From positions 10,156,758 through 10,220,757 of the forward strand of contig NC_037600.1 in assembly GCF_003073045.1 (NCBI RefSeq): DNA of 64,000 bases. The letters are read 5' to 3'. A model generated the notes under the pieces. That model saw only the letters and a list, made by a program, of their open reading frames with translations, made no database searches and was not told the DNA's origin. This DNA is from Pomacea canaliculata. Taxonomy: Eukaryota > Mollusca > Gastropoda > Architaenioglossa > Ampullariidae. The translations under genes and the position numbers were made by a program. Within the stretch, counting starts at the first letter, position 1. Each line of letters begins with the position of its first letter. Of the stretch, positions 24,001-38,936 are shown piece by piece.

Positions 24001-27000
24001 ACTTGAGTCGCGTGTACGTGCGTTCACTTTTTTAAATACAAAATAATGATTCCTCTGCAGCTGAGCCCCCGTTATGAGAGATCCCATATGGTATATCCCG
24101 GGAGGAGGGGGGACCGTTATCTGTTATCCTACATCTGGTTTCTAGAGAGACAAAAGGAGACATACCAACACTCACCTGTTATCAAGAGTAGGCCGAATCA
24201 CTCCTGCCTGCAACGCTCGGCGACTCCTCGCACACAGCCACGTGTGCAGCTGAACAGAATCATGACGGGAAGCCTAACAAAAATCCTCTTTGAAGTCGTC
24301 TCCGACTCGGTTTTAGCGATGCATCAATGTGCATGCAGCATGCGACGAGCGCTTGACGCAAAGCGTCGACAAGCAGGAATGATGAGTGAGCGAACGTGAG
24401 GGAGAAACGTGCTGGAAGCCGCACACACGCACCCACTGCCTGCCGCGCAGCCCAGCGGGAGTACAGGGGCGACAGACAGCTTGGCTGGCAAAAATAGACG
24501 AACATGAGCTTACTTTTTGACCTCCGTTTGTGACGAGAGCTTTATCTCTTTGTTCGAGTCGTTTTCTTGAATGAAAACACTGCACTTATTCACACGGTGA
24601 ACGCACAAACGTGTGTGTGTCCGTGCGCGTGCATATCTCTCTCTCACACACACATATATTTATGCAGCGTGTTGAATGTTCTCGCTGTGTGTGAGAGAGA
24701 GATATGCACTACATATGCATCTATATATGTATATGCAGTGTGTTGAATTCTCTCATAGTGTGTGTGCATATGAGAAAGAGGAAAAATGAGAACTGAATAC
24801 CAACACTTTAATTTGGATCTACCACAAAGTCAACTGGTGATTAAATATGGCACTGCAAAAAATTACAAATAATAAAAATACTTCATCCCTATGTTGTGCA
24901 TGTGCTGGATATGCCTGTGAACCTGATACAGCAATAAGAAGCTGTGACTAACCATCTCATAGCTGGCTTATTTCACAGATATAATTATAGTTCCGTCTTA
25001 CTCTGAAGCATAATGAAGCAGCACAGCATTATCTTGCAATGAGTGAAGTGTAACACGCAGGCTGCTATGTCAAATTTGGGCTACTCACTGACATATAATG
25101 GTGAAACACAAAGCTAAACGAGGAGGGGGAAGGATTGGTGTTTTAGGCAACTAAGGCTATATCAAGGCAGCAAGCCCTCAAAACAGATGCTACATATAGA
25201 GCTAGAACAGCATGTTCAAGACGAGCGCTGAACCCAGGACAGCCAACCCTAACTGTATTGGTGACAAGCGCTAATTGTTGCGCCACCAGACTGCCCTGGA
25301 TAAAGTGGGAAGAAAGGGACATACCCAAAATTACTAATAACTTATCATTTCAACAGCAATGCAAAGTACAATAAAGAATGTTAACATCCTTGTCAATGTA
25401 TATTAAAAATTTAATGAACCTTTAATATATCAGGACAATAATTTAACGCTGTGGATGATGGCTTTTCAAAGCAACTCTGATAACAGAATGATGGCAAGAT
25501 AAAGAAAGATAAGCGTGTCACTGTAACACTTTTCCCCTGCTTATCTCCCATTCACACAGCTGATGGTTCACCCAGTTAAAAAAAAAAAAACTACACACCT
25601 CTTCTGACAGAGATAAGAGAATATTGAAACACCAAAAGGTTAGTGTCACAATCTGTAGACGTCCAGTTCACGATAAACACAGAAAATGATACAAGCCAAA
25701 ATGCATATAAAATAATAATAAATTTATTTTTGTGTAATATACCACACAGAAAAGAGTCTTTTTCCTGCTAACAACAAAACAAGAAGTCTCACAGGCATGT
25801 TCCCTGGAATGTCGAAGAAGAAGAACTGTGTTCTAACACAGCATTAGTGTCAATCTTTCAGCATTAGTCAAGTTTATGAAGAATGAATGGTGAAAACTGT
25901 ACAATAAAACTTCAGAAGAAAATAAATGGGGGGGGGGGGGAATTGGTGTTTTACGCCGTGCAGCAAAATTGGCTATAAAATCAGGCAAGCAGCCAGCAGT
26001 AAACAAATGCCACGTGCAGAAAAAAAGAAAGAGGAATGGGGCAGCCACCTTCAAGACTGTATTGGTGACAGGCGCTAACAGCGCTAAAACCGTCATGCAA
26101 GCACCGAAAGCTCAAAATAAATGGGGTCCATTTTCATTGAAATTGGGGAAAGGAATAAATGATTTTAAAAAATTGAGCAAACCAAAATTTTTTTCTGAAA
26201 TTGAAGCTATGTATGTACTTATCCTTCCATTCCTAGCAAGGTGCTGACCAGAATCATCCTGGAGAGACTAAAGCAGCGGTTCTTTTACTTGTGACGCCCC
26301 CCTAACGAACAAAGGTACGTCTGCGCGCCCCCCTTAGCCAGCAATGTAAGCTAATTTCACTAATACCGGTATAAGAAACTTTAAAAAAATGACCACCTTC
26401 GCGCCCCCCTTGTAAGCATGTCGTGCCCCACAGGTTGAGAACCACTGGACTAAAGCATGCCCTAGACAAGAGACTGAGGCAAAAACTGGCAGGCTTTCTG
26501 CAGGGAAAATCATGCACAGACCAAATTGCTACACTTCGAAATATTATCAAACAGTCCATCGAATGGCAGTCGCCACTATGCATAACTTTTGTGGATTTTG
26601 AGAAGGCCTTTGAATCCGTAGACAGGGAAACCATTTGGAAACTGATGTAGCACTACGGATTTCCACCAAATTTCATTGCCATCATCCAACAGCTATATGA
26701 GGACTCGACATGCCATGTGATCCACAAAGAAAGTTGACTTACCCCTTCGCAGTGAGGACTGGAGTGAGGCAAGGTTGTATATGTTCTCACCGACAATCTT
26801 CAAGGTCGTCATAGACTGAATCATGAGGAGAACAACCTCTAACAGCAACACAGGCGTTCAGTGGACCTTTGCCAGGCAACTTGAGGATCTCGACTTTGCA
26901 GATGACATCAGCCTGGTGTCCCACAAGCAACAACACGAACAGGTAAAGCTCAGTTGGCTCGCAGAAGAAGCAGTGATGACTGGCCTGATCATCAACATCA

Positions 27001-29838
27001 AGAAGACAGAGGTAATGCTGGTCAACAACAAGCAAGATTGCCCCACTCCAACTACATGGAGAATGTATTACAGAGTCTGGCCGTTTCACCTACCTTGGCA
27101 GCATAGTCAGCAAAGAGGGAGGTACAGATGAAGATGTGAGAAGACGAATAAACAAAGCCAGGTTTGCATTCCACAACCTACGACCTATCTAGAACTCCAG
27201 GGCTTTATCTTTACACACCAAGATCCGCATCTTTAACACAAATACTCCGCAGAGACAGCTGGCATGACATGGTCCCAACTGGAAAAGGATGCTCAGAACC
27301 AGGGTCCAATTGCAGGCAGCGGTTATGTCCCTATGATCCACTGGGGGTGAATAGGAACAAGAATGTACTTATCCTTAGTAAAATTCAGTAATGGTCACAG
27401 ACACAGCATCGTTGAACCAGAGTTTATTATATTCATATGTGGAAATGCAGAAGTCTGCTATTTTGGAAGTCCAAGACCCAAGACTTGTTTTTGCCAAAGA
27501 TGCAACCGCCTAATAAATCATGCTAACAAGAAAATGAAAGATGCAAAGTGAGGAAAATTATGGAAATTCTTATATTAGTCTTAATCAGGTAAAAGACTGA
27601 CACTTTTACTAACGTGTCAAACGCTAAAACCTGGTTGTTAGTAAACTTATATCAATTTAGAGCAAACAGTTTTGTTGGATTTTCCTAAAATTATGCTTCA
27701 CTTGATTGTTGTAAAATGTATACATTTTTTTATGTTTCTGCTTTGCAATTTTAGTTGTGTGTGTGTGAGTGAGAGAGAACTGAATTATTTATTTGATGGG
27801 TTGACGACCTTTCAAAGCAAGGCGTGGTATACATTTCATCATCGGCCTTAGAACATACACAGGCAGAAGATAAAAATTACATGAAGTGCATAAATACGTT
27901 CGTATCGTTTCAACCACTCATTGCATAGCACTTACACTCATGCCAACCATTCTTCGTTTGCCCTTTCTCTCTCTAACTTCCATATACAGATCGCGGGTAT
28001 ACACACACATATTATGTGCATTCGTGCAAACTCCACTCACATAGAAACCATTTTTCATTAGCCCTCTCTCTCATCTTCCACACCTACACCTACGCATGCA
28101 CCCATGTGCTCACATACGCACATTATTAGGCCATCGACCCAAGCCTGCTGTCCATTTTGGCCAGTCCTGTGAGTCCAACCACATGGGGTCACAGTGTTTG
28201 TCCAGTACTTCCAACGTTCCCGTTGGGCTTATTTAAAGCATAAAAAATGAACATGGCTACATTTCTGATATTGTTTTCCCTCTAGACAACAACACAGTGA
28301 ACGTCGTCTGCTGGTATGCCCACTGTTTATCAGGGGTGCGAGATACTTTGCCCTGATATCAACATAGTTTTGACACTGTAGCAGAAAATGGTCTTCATCT
28401 TTTGCTTTGTCTTGGCAAAAAGGGCAGTTTTGATCAAAGTGTTAGAATATCTGTAATTAATGTTTATTTTGCTAATTCCTAGTCTAAATCGTATTAGAGT
28501 ATTTCTGAACTTTTTATGATTAATACTGAAAGATATTTTTCTGGTTCAAATTCCTTTTTAAACTGACTGTAGGTTGAGTCTAGTATATCACTAGTCTGCA
28601 TTTTGTCTGACAATTTTTGTACAAAGTTGTCTTTCGGTCTTTGTTTGAGCTTTAAGATAAAAGCCCTGCCATCTCCTACCCCACCTTGTTCCCACACGTG
28701 CCTAAATCCGTAGTCACGGTGCAGAGTATCTTCTATTGTCTTTGCCCAAAGTAATCCTAAATTTAGCTGCATGTTATAAGCTTCGTTTGGGAATCTTGAC
28801 CTGTCCATGGTATATAGTTTTGACCAGTATTTTACAGCTCTTATTATGCTATTGATATGCAGAGGGCATCTCCCACTCTTGCTGTATACCATATGGTTGG
28901 GAATTGTGTGTGAGAGAGACTGAAAGCGAGAGTATGCATGTCATTTTCTGTGTATGTGTTTCTTGTGTTTGTGTGTGTGCTGGGTACAAAGATTGTAAAG
29001 GGCATAAAGCCTTAGTGGGAATACACTGTATGAGTTACAACTAAAAGGGACAAAGCATTTTGGAAATGAGCCAGTCAAGCACTGTGATCATAGAAGAACT
29101 TCTAGGGCTTGATGGCAAGAAAATGTTTTCTGTACAATATTCATACTTTTTAGGTAATGCACACATCTTTAAGTTACCAGAATGACTAAACATACCTCTC
29201 AGCTGTACATTATCTTATCTATAATATAAAATAGATAGGTACACCCTAACCCAATGACCCACAGCAACAAGACAGGTGTACCTGTGAATCACAACAAATA
29301 CAACAAATTTCTTAGTGAACAACTCAAGAATCTGGAAATGTGATAAAAAAACTAGTTTAAAATTCTACGAACAGGACCACAAAACTTTGAACAGTATTCT
29401 CAGAAATATAGCATGTAACAACTGTGAACATTAAATGGTACAAAATCCGACTCTGTTGTCGGCAAGTGTGGTTGTGTAACTAGCGTTTATCGCTGATGTT
29501 ACAGTACGTGACTTTATCAAAACATTTTTTTTTTAATTATTATTTTTTTACTATGGCTATATTTACTATGAGAATGCATAGGAAAAAACTTTAGGTATAG
29601 GAATGAACGATTTTTCGGCTGCAGAATCAATTCTGTGATCGGACATTATATGGTTCAATGAAAGTAGTTTATTTCATGTCACAAGCTGGCAACTACCTTA
29701 ATCTGCCATTGCTCAAATAACGAACGAAAGTCAACAGACGAGATGAAATAGTCTAGATCGTGGACGGCTAGAAATAAATTAACTTTTAAAAGTTCTCACC
29801 TTTTGTGGTTTCCCCTTCTCTTGTTTCTGATCACTCAT
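11113..29838 (-). CDS. WDR46: WD repeat-containing protein 46 (UTP7/BING4 homologue), 15 exons
   Basis: Exons are 29838-29800, 17384-17199, 15796-15719, 15546-15440, 15180-15093, 14926-14865, 14667-14563, 14369-14219, 13784-13649, 13393-13294, 13038-12885, 12470-12326, 12122-12028, 11644-11552 and 11250-11113. Every junction is in phase and the model encodes 558 aa with no interruption. Family hallmarks are [96 protein letters not shown] and a basic tail ending DRFKKKE. WDR46/Utp7 is a beta-propeller scaffold of the nucleolar small-subunit processome, needed for 18S rRNA maturation. The basic, charged N-terminal exons ([14 protein letters not shown]) fit nucleolar targeting. Intron 1 is 12.4 kb and carries most of the mobile-element debris in the window. 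The first exon encodes only 13 residues and is supported by a good donor (AAG|GTGAGA) and phase 0. Confidence 0.95.
14965..15005 (+). repeat. (CAA)n microsatellite
   Basis: About 12 CAA units lie in the WDR46 intron between exons 5 and 6. This is a simple repeat with no coding role. Confidence 0.9.
17473..17645. repeat. Diverged ~93-bp tandem duplication with CA runs
   Basis: Two neighbouring blocks each run from a CA repeat into ATAAAGRTGAAARTTTTAA and then GAAGATTAAGCACAT. They are offset by roughly 93 bases (first near 17494, second near 17587). The copies differ at a number of sites, so the duplication is not recent. It lies upstream of exon 2 in the WDR46 first intron. Confidence 0.65.
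19640..19860 (-). mobile_element. LINE 3' fragment (C-terminal tail of a reverse transcriptase ORF)
   Basis: The minus-strand frame ending near 19665 contains [18 protein letters not shown] and then SSLYKFK. This matches the well-known LINE C-terminal signature in which a Tyr/Ser turn is followed by W-N-x-LP and S-x-x-x-FK. Only this tail is present, with no RT palm motif nearby, so the copy is 5'-truncated. A microsatellite and a TTTATTT stretch at about 19380-19400 lie to the left. Confidence 0.6.
21426..21442 (+). repeat. Short interstitial telomere-like repeat
   Basis: AGGGTTAGGGTTAGGGTT is about three units of TTAGGG, the usual molluscan telomere repeat. It sits at the left edge of a degenerate mobile-element gene. 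A two-unit version also occurs near 4533-4548. Confidence 0.7.
21470..22345 (+). mobile_element. Relic of a transposon-associated gene of uncertain class
   Basis: Fragments in several frames match a repetitive uncharacterized protein seen in many invertebrate genomes. These are [15 protein letters not shown] near the left end, a WHLCG...YTKY block, [19 protein letters not shown] in the middle, and a [13 protein letters not shown]-type block followed by [12 protein letters not shown] near 22240-22275. Assignment is from remembered family pattern and the element class is unknown to me. The copy is clearly broken in several places and looks old. It lies inside WDR46 intron 1. Confidence 0.6.
22618..23295 (-). 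CDS. Hypothetical protein, possible nested gene or last exon
   Basis: An open frame of 225 codons lies within WDR46 intron 1 on the same strand. Its likely start is a Met at about residue 26 ([18 protein letters not shown]), giving about 200 aa. The N-terminal part, with [19 protein letters not shown], looks like normal globular sequence. The C-terminal two thirds is rich in Ser, Thr, Gln and Pro with loose internal repeats ([23 protein letters not shown]). GC content is clearly above the flanking AT-rich intron. A TATAAAG lies about 30 bases upstream of the inner Met and a possible splice acceptor (TTCTGTTACAG) lies near the frame's left edge. I do not recognise a family. It may be a nested gene, an unannotated exon or chance in a GC-rich patch. 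Confidence 0.4.
   Translation of the reverse strand: MTQVIFLLQPSSPDVIKIALPFTTMSMAAAAMEAIEGSLGDFIDNTIVRCVYEYEVQRNDKDSLVKRHLVQSVPPVSSPRGFADKHEGRRLSGMNKNTWGKATQPCRQVSGMLSSSVAEQSFKEQTSVMRQPPSPALKQSTSTTQLSTTGLPPSTTALQQLTSTSQLPTTALHSSGSESATRLACEQGTVVHEQFPDSAVSTSENPASEKVKGEGFPKQSSISQR
24631..24707. repeat. 21-bp perfect inverted repeat (hairpin) of microsatellite-like sequence
   Basis: The arm GCATATCTCTCTCTCACAC at 24631 onward is perfectly complementary for 21 bases to the stretch ending at 24707, leaving a loop of about 35 bases. A related, less perfect block follows to about 24780, and TATGCAGNGTGTTGAAT occurs twice, about 70 bases apart. Confidence 0.7.
25125..25305 (-). mobile_element. tRNA-derived SINE, copy 1
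   Basis: On the minus strand the head reads CAGTCTGGTGGCGCAACAAT (box-A-like) and then CTGGGTTCAGCGCTC (box-B-like). The tail reads into GCCTAAAACACCAAT. It shares ATTGGTGTTTTA and CTGTATTGGTGACA blocks with a second copy about 0.8 kb to the right, which supports a dispersed family. Confidence 0.55.
25940..26100 (-). mobile_element. tRNA-derived SINE, copy 2
   Basis: The plus strand begins AATTGGTGTTTTACGCCGTG and ends CTGTATTGGTGACAGGCGCTAA, with GGCTATA, GGCAAGCAGC and AAACAAATGCCAC blocks between. Order and spacing match the copy at 25125-25305. A run of G precedes it at about 25928-25939. Confidence 0.55.
26226..27350 (+). mobile_element. Degenerate LINE reverse transcriptase fragment
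   Basis: The fragment reads from TRIILERLK through [20 protein letters not shown], then [15 protein letters not shown] (RT palm), the [13 protein letters not shown] catalytic block (the usual F/YxDD as FADD), [12 protein letters not shown], and a [12 protein letters not shown] segment near 27190. It is a non-LTR retrotransposon of the endonuclease/RT type common in molluscs, probably near the RTE side; the clade is a guess. The 5' end is missing and at least three frame changes and several stops are present. It is split near its left end by a small hAT element at 26274-26447. Confidence 0.8.
26274..26447. mobile_element. Non-autonomous hAT element (174 bp) with perfect 8-bp target duplication
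   Basis: Ends are CAGCGGTTCT...AGAACCACTG, imperfect terminal inverted repeats matching at 9 of 10 bases. The 8-base target duplication GACTAAAG is exact at 26266-26273 and 26448-26455. The interior is C-rich (GCGCCCCCC tracts), as in this widespread MITE type. The duplication fits nnnTAnnn, the preference reported for the Buster branch of hAT. It interrupts the LINE reading between ERLK and the [10 protein letters not shown] segment. Confidence 0.9.
28230..28892 (-). mobile_element. LINE C-terminal fragment
   Basis: A 132-codon minus-strand frame contains [34 protein letters not shown] and [12 protein letters not shown]. It is followed in a neighbouring frame by [19 protein letters not shown], a zinc-binding tail. 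This order is typical of the region after the RT domain in a common invertebrate LINE group. The RT itself is absent and the tail is out of frame with the main ORF. Confidence 0.65.
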
Positions 29839-30739
29839 TTTCGTCGGTTGAGATCCGGAATGATTAAAATTAATGAAAATAATAATAAACACACAGTCCT
29901 TAACTACACGTGTAGTTCAGCCAAGTCGTCTACATCCGGTCGTCAGACAAAATCCCAAACACTACGCGTTAGCGAAATATACAAAACTAATCCGACGTCT
30001 GGTCAAGTTTTGTACAAGTAGATCAAAACCCGCCAAATTCGTCCTTTTGCCAAAGTAAAGAAATTTAAACTAGAGCGAATTTGTTTTAGTTAGAATTGTT
30101 TTAGCGTTCATTTCCAGTACTTTGTGAGCTTACGGACAAATAGTGCAGCATTTGATGGTCGGACTTGGATGTAAGTTTTATTTTTCGATGCTTATTCAGC
30201 GATACTAACGCAATGTATTATTTTATAGTTAAGTATGTGTATTGTATTGTATGTATACCTGCCACGATATCACCCTCATTGAACATTGACATCAAGAGTG
30301 TGAAATGGAAAAGGGAAGGGTGATTAGAGTGGTTTTTTAGAGATGAACAGCTTACGAAGGTTCGTATATTCAGGGCATACAAAGAGAAAGTGCTGTTGAG
30401 TTGCAACTGTGTCAGGGCAGAAGGAGAAGTTCAAAGATTCCAATAACGCTGCTGATGGCATTTGAGTACAGTTATACCCATTCTAAATTTTATGAAAGTA
30501 TATGAATCTTATGCCTCTTTGTTTCAACCAGACAAGGTGGGACACTTAGGAAAACAATGAGGCACAAAACACCTGATGAAGGGTTGCTTACATTCTGTGT
30601 AAATGTTACACAATGGCCGCAAAATGAGAACATATAAGATATATTAATGGTATGATCATTTAGTCATATGACTTATTTTAGAAACCATACTTTGTATGTT
30701 TTTCCAAAGAGGACGTTACAAAGTTCCCACTTCCTGGAT
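29839..30739. promoter_or_regulatory. Shared upstream region of the WDR46/CDC7 divergent pair
   Basis: The two start codons point away from each other across about 0.9 kb. The left part has an ACGCGT at 29964-29969 followed by TTAGCGAAAT, which loosely resembles S-phase/E2F-type elements. A strong donor (GAT|GTAAGT) at about 30170 probably ends a CDC7 5' exon; it is preceded by an ATG at about 30152. A shared or bidirectional promoter is inferred from position only. Confidence 0.45.
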
Positions 30740-36463
<5,724 letters not shown>

Positions 36464-38936
36464 TCTGTGGTGGGGTATCTTGTTGGAATGTGAATGATGG
36501 GGAGGGAGAAGGTAAAAATATGAGATATGGATGAGTGAGTTTGTGATCGCGCGTGTGTGTGCTCATCTAGAGGGACTGAGGCTAAGCTTAAAAGTTTAGG
36601 GTGAGGTTGGGTTCAGGCATGTGGCTGGAAGGTGGATATGAGTTTTAGCCACAACAGCAGGGAAGCTTAATACATTTCCTTCGATTTTGTGGGAAAACTG
36701 GAAAATAACGTTTATCAGGAAGATTTTGTGTGGGGATCGAGTGAATGGAAGACCTCCAGTAAAAATATAAATAGTCACGCGTAGTGAATTACGCAGGTGT
36801 ATAGCTCCAGTTGTTTGGTTTTTTTTTTTTTTTTGTAATGTGTGCGTGGGTTGTCCATTGGATGCTTGTGCCTATATTTCCTGGGTATCTAGGAGGCACA
36901 AGAACTTCGTGTGATTTATAAATATATTCTGGTCAGCATTTTAAAAATATTATGCCGTTCATAATTACAGTTTTTTTTAACTGTTTATAAATTTCCCTTC
37001 TTCAAATAGCAATTTTGATAAAATTGAATGAAGCAGGTGACCAGGATCTTGTGGCCATTTGCAGCAAGAATTTAATCTAGTTAAAAAAAATTATCTTTTT
37101 CGATGTCGGCACATTAGAAAGGTGGTGCCCAGATGGAGGCTAATATAAATTTTAAAGCTTCCACCGAGATGTGCTGAAATTCGCTGAGCCATGTGTGTCT
37201 AGCATTATTTATCCATGTACTCTCGGCAATTTCATTACTTGTTTTCATTAAATTTTGTAATCCAAATAAATCGGTTTATTTCAACTGCTCAGCTGTGTGT
37301 TTTTTGTTTTTTTTTGTTTTTTTGGTATTCATGCTTCTAGGTGCTTTTAGTAGAAAAAAAATCGCTGCCAGTAGTCCAGTAATACAAGTTTGTGGTGTGA
37401 TATACAGAGAGCCACGTGACGAGAAACGGGCTGACCAGATAAAAAAAAGCCAGTATGATCATTTTCATGTTTTCCAGCTCTGATATTGCAATCGATGAAC
37501 CTACGACATAAAAATATAGCTCTGTGTATGTGTGTGTTTGGTGGTTGCCATGTTTGATATTTCTCTTTAAAGAGTGCATTAGTTAGACGGCAAAATAGCT
37601 TTCGGCATAATCTGGAATCGTTGCCGAGAACTGACTGGTTTCGGACTTAGTGAGATACCCATGTAACCCATAGAGTGATCAATAGAAAGGGTAGACACTT
37701 CTTGCACAGTTAATAAACGTACGATTTATGTAGCGCATAATGACGCTCACTAAAGACTTGTAATTAGACTGGACAGAATACAAAGGACGGAGGAGAAAAG
37801 CTATGCATACAGGTAAGATGTAGAAGACAAAGTGAAATCAGGGAACAAACAATAAGGATGGAGAGTCATAATCTGCAGAGGAAGAGGAGTCACGTGATTA
37901 TAATCACAACCATTGACAGCTTTGTTGATTGGTGCAAGTAGTTACCCAGTCATAGTATGACGTGATAATGCATTAATACGTAATCACAATGACGACTTTT
38001 TTTCTTTCAAAAGACGTGGACAATGGTTGAACATTAGCTTTTTTTTACCTTCACATGTCGTCTGATATCGACAGGCAAACTTTTTCAAGGGAACGATAAA
38101 TTGAAATTTCGGACTTCGCACAAATGTGAGTGTCTTTTTAGAAGTGCAGCAAGCATCTATATTCTCAGATACCAGCCATAGCTATTTCTCAAATGTCATG
38201 TAGGTTTGTCCAAGTTGACTTTCAATCTCTACACGGCATAAATAAGAGAAATAATTCCTTAAAAGCTAACCCGAGTGCAACATTATTTTCTTTAGGATCG
38301 GGTTAAGTTCAATCTAAAAAAAAATTCCAAAATATGAGTGCATAATTATGCTTAATTTTTGATACATAAGCCTTCAAACATCGGCATTCTCACCTGCCAC
38401 TTAAAAAGCAGAAGAAAATGACTTTCCTACACTGGAGAGCTTCGTTTCGTGTAAATAGTATTTGTAACAGCGTGTGGCTCAGTTCAGGAAATCTCTGCAT
38501 GTTTTCGAGTCTGAAGACGAAACATCGCTCAGGCTGTAGTGGTCAAGAAGCGATATTTTGCCCAGATAATGAAAGAGCTGATTTTGGAATAAAGCCATAT
38601 AGATTTGAACTTAGAATTTAGAAGTCGAAGATGATATCAAGCTTCGACTAAATTTTTAAAAAAGGTCCAATCCAAATTCACTCGACAGACTTGTAGGTAA
38701 ATCTTCATCAGATCGTAGTGATCGGGTTAGCCTTTAAATCCGGTCTTTATTACTTGGCGTTTGTGTCGAGAATCCTTTCTCGTGCTTATGTAATTCTGGC
38801 ACTCGAAAGTCTCACTCGCACACACACACACCAGTGTTCGAAATACCAAACCTTATCCTTAACCCTGAAGGTGCCTCAAAGCAATACGTTATTTATTTGT
38901 TTTCTTTTTTTTTTTTTCCCTGGAAGAGAAGTTGCC
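36464..38936. other. Intergenic DNA between CDC7 and the orphan membrane gene
   Basis: No coding exon is supported. The left part should be CDC7 3'UTR. The stretch at 37725-37870 (TTATGTAGCGCATAATGACG onward, with GGACAGAATACAAAGGACGG) is a third member of the dispersed repeat family seen at 33640 and 62205. A CA repeat lies at about 38818-38830 and a T run just before the next start codon. Confidence 0.4.
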
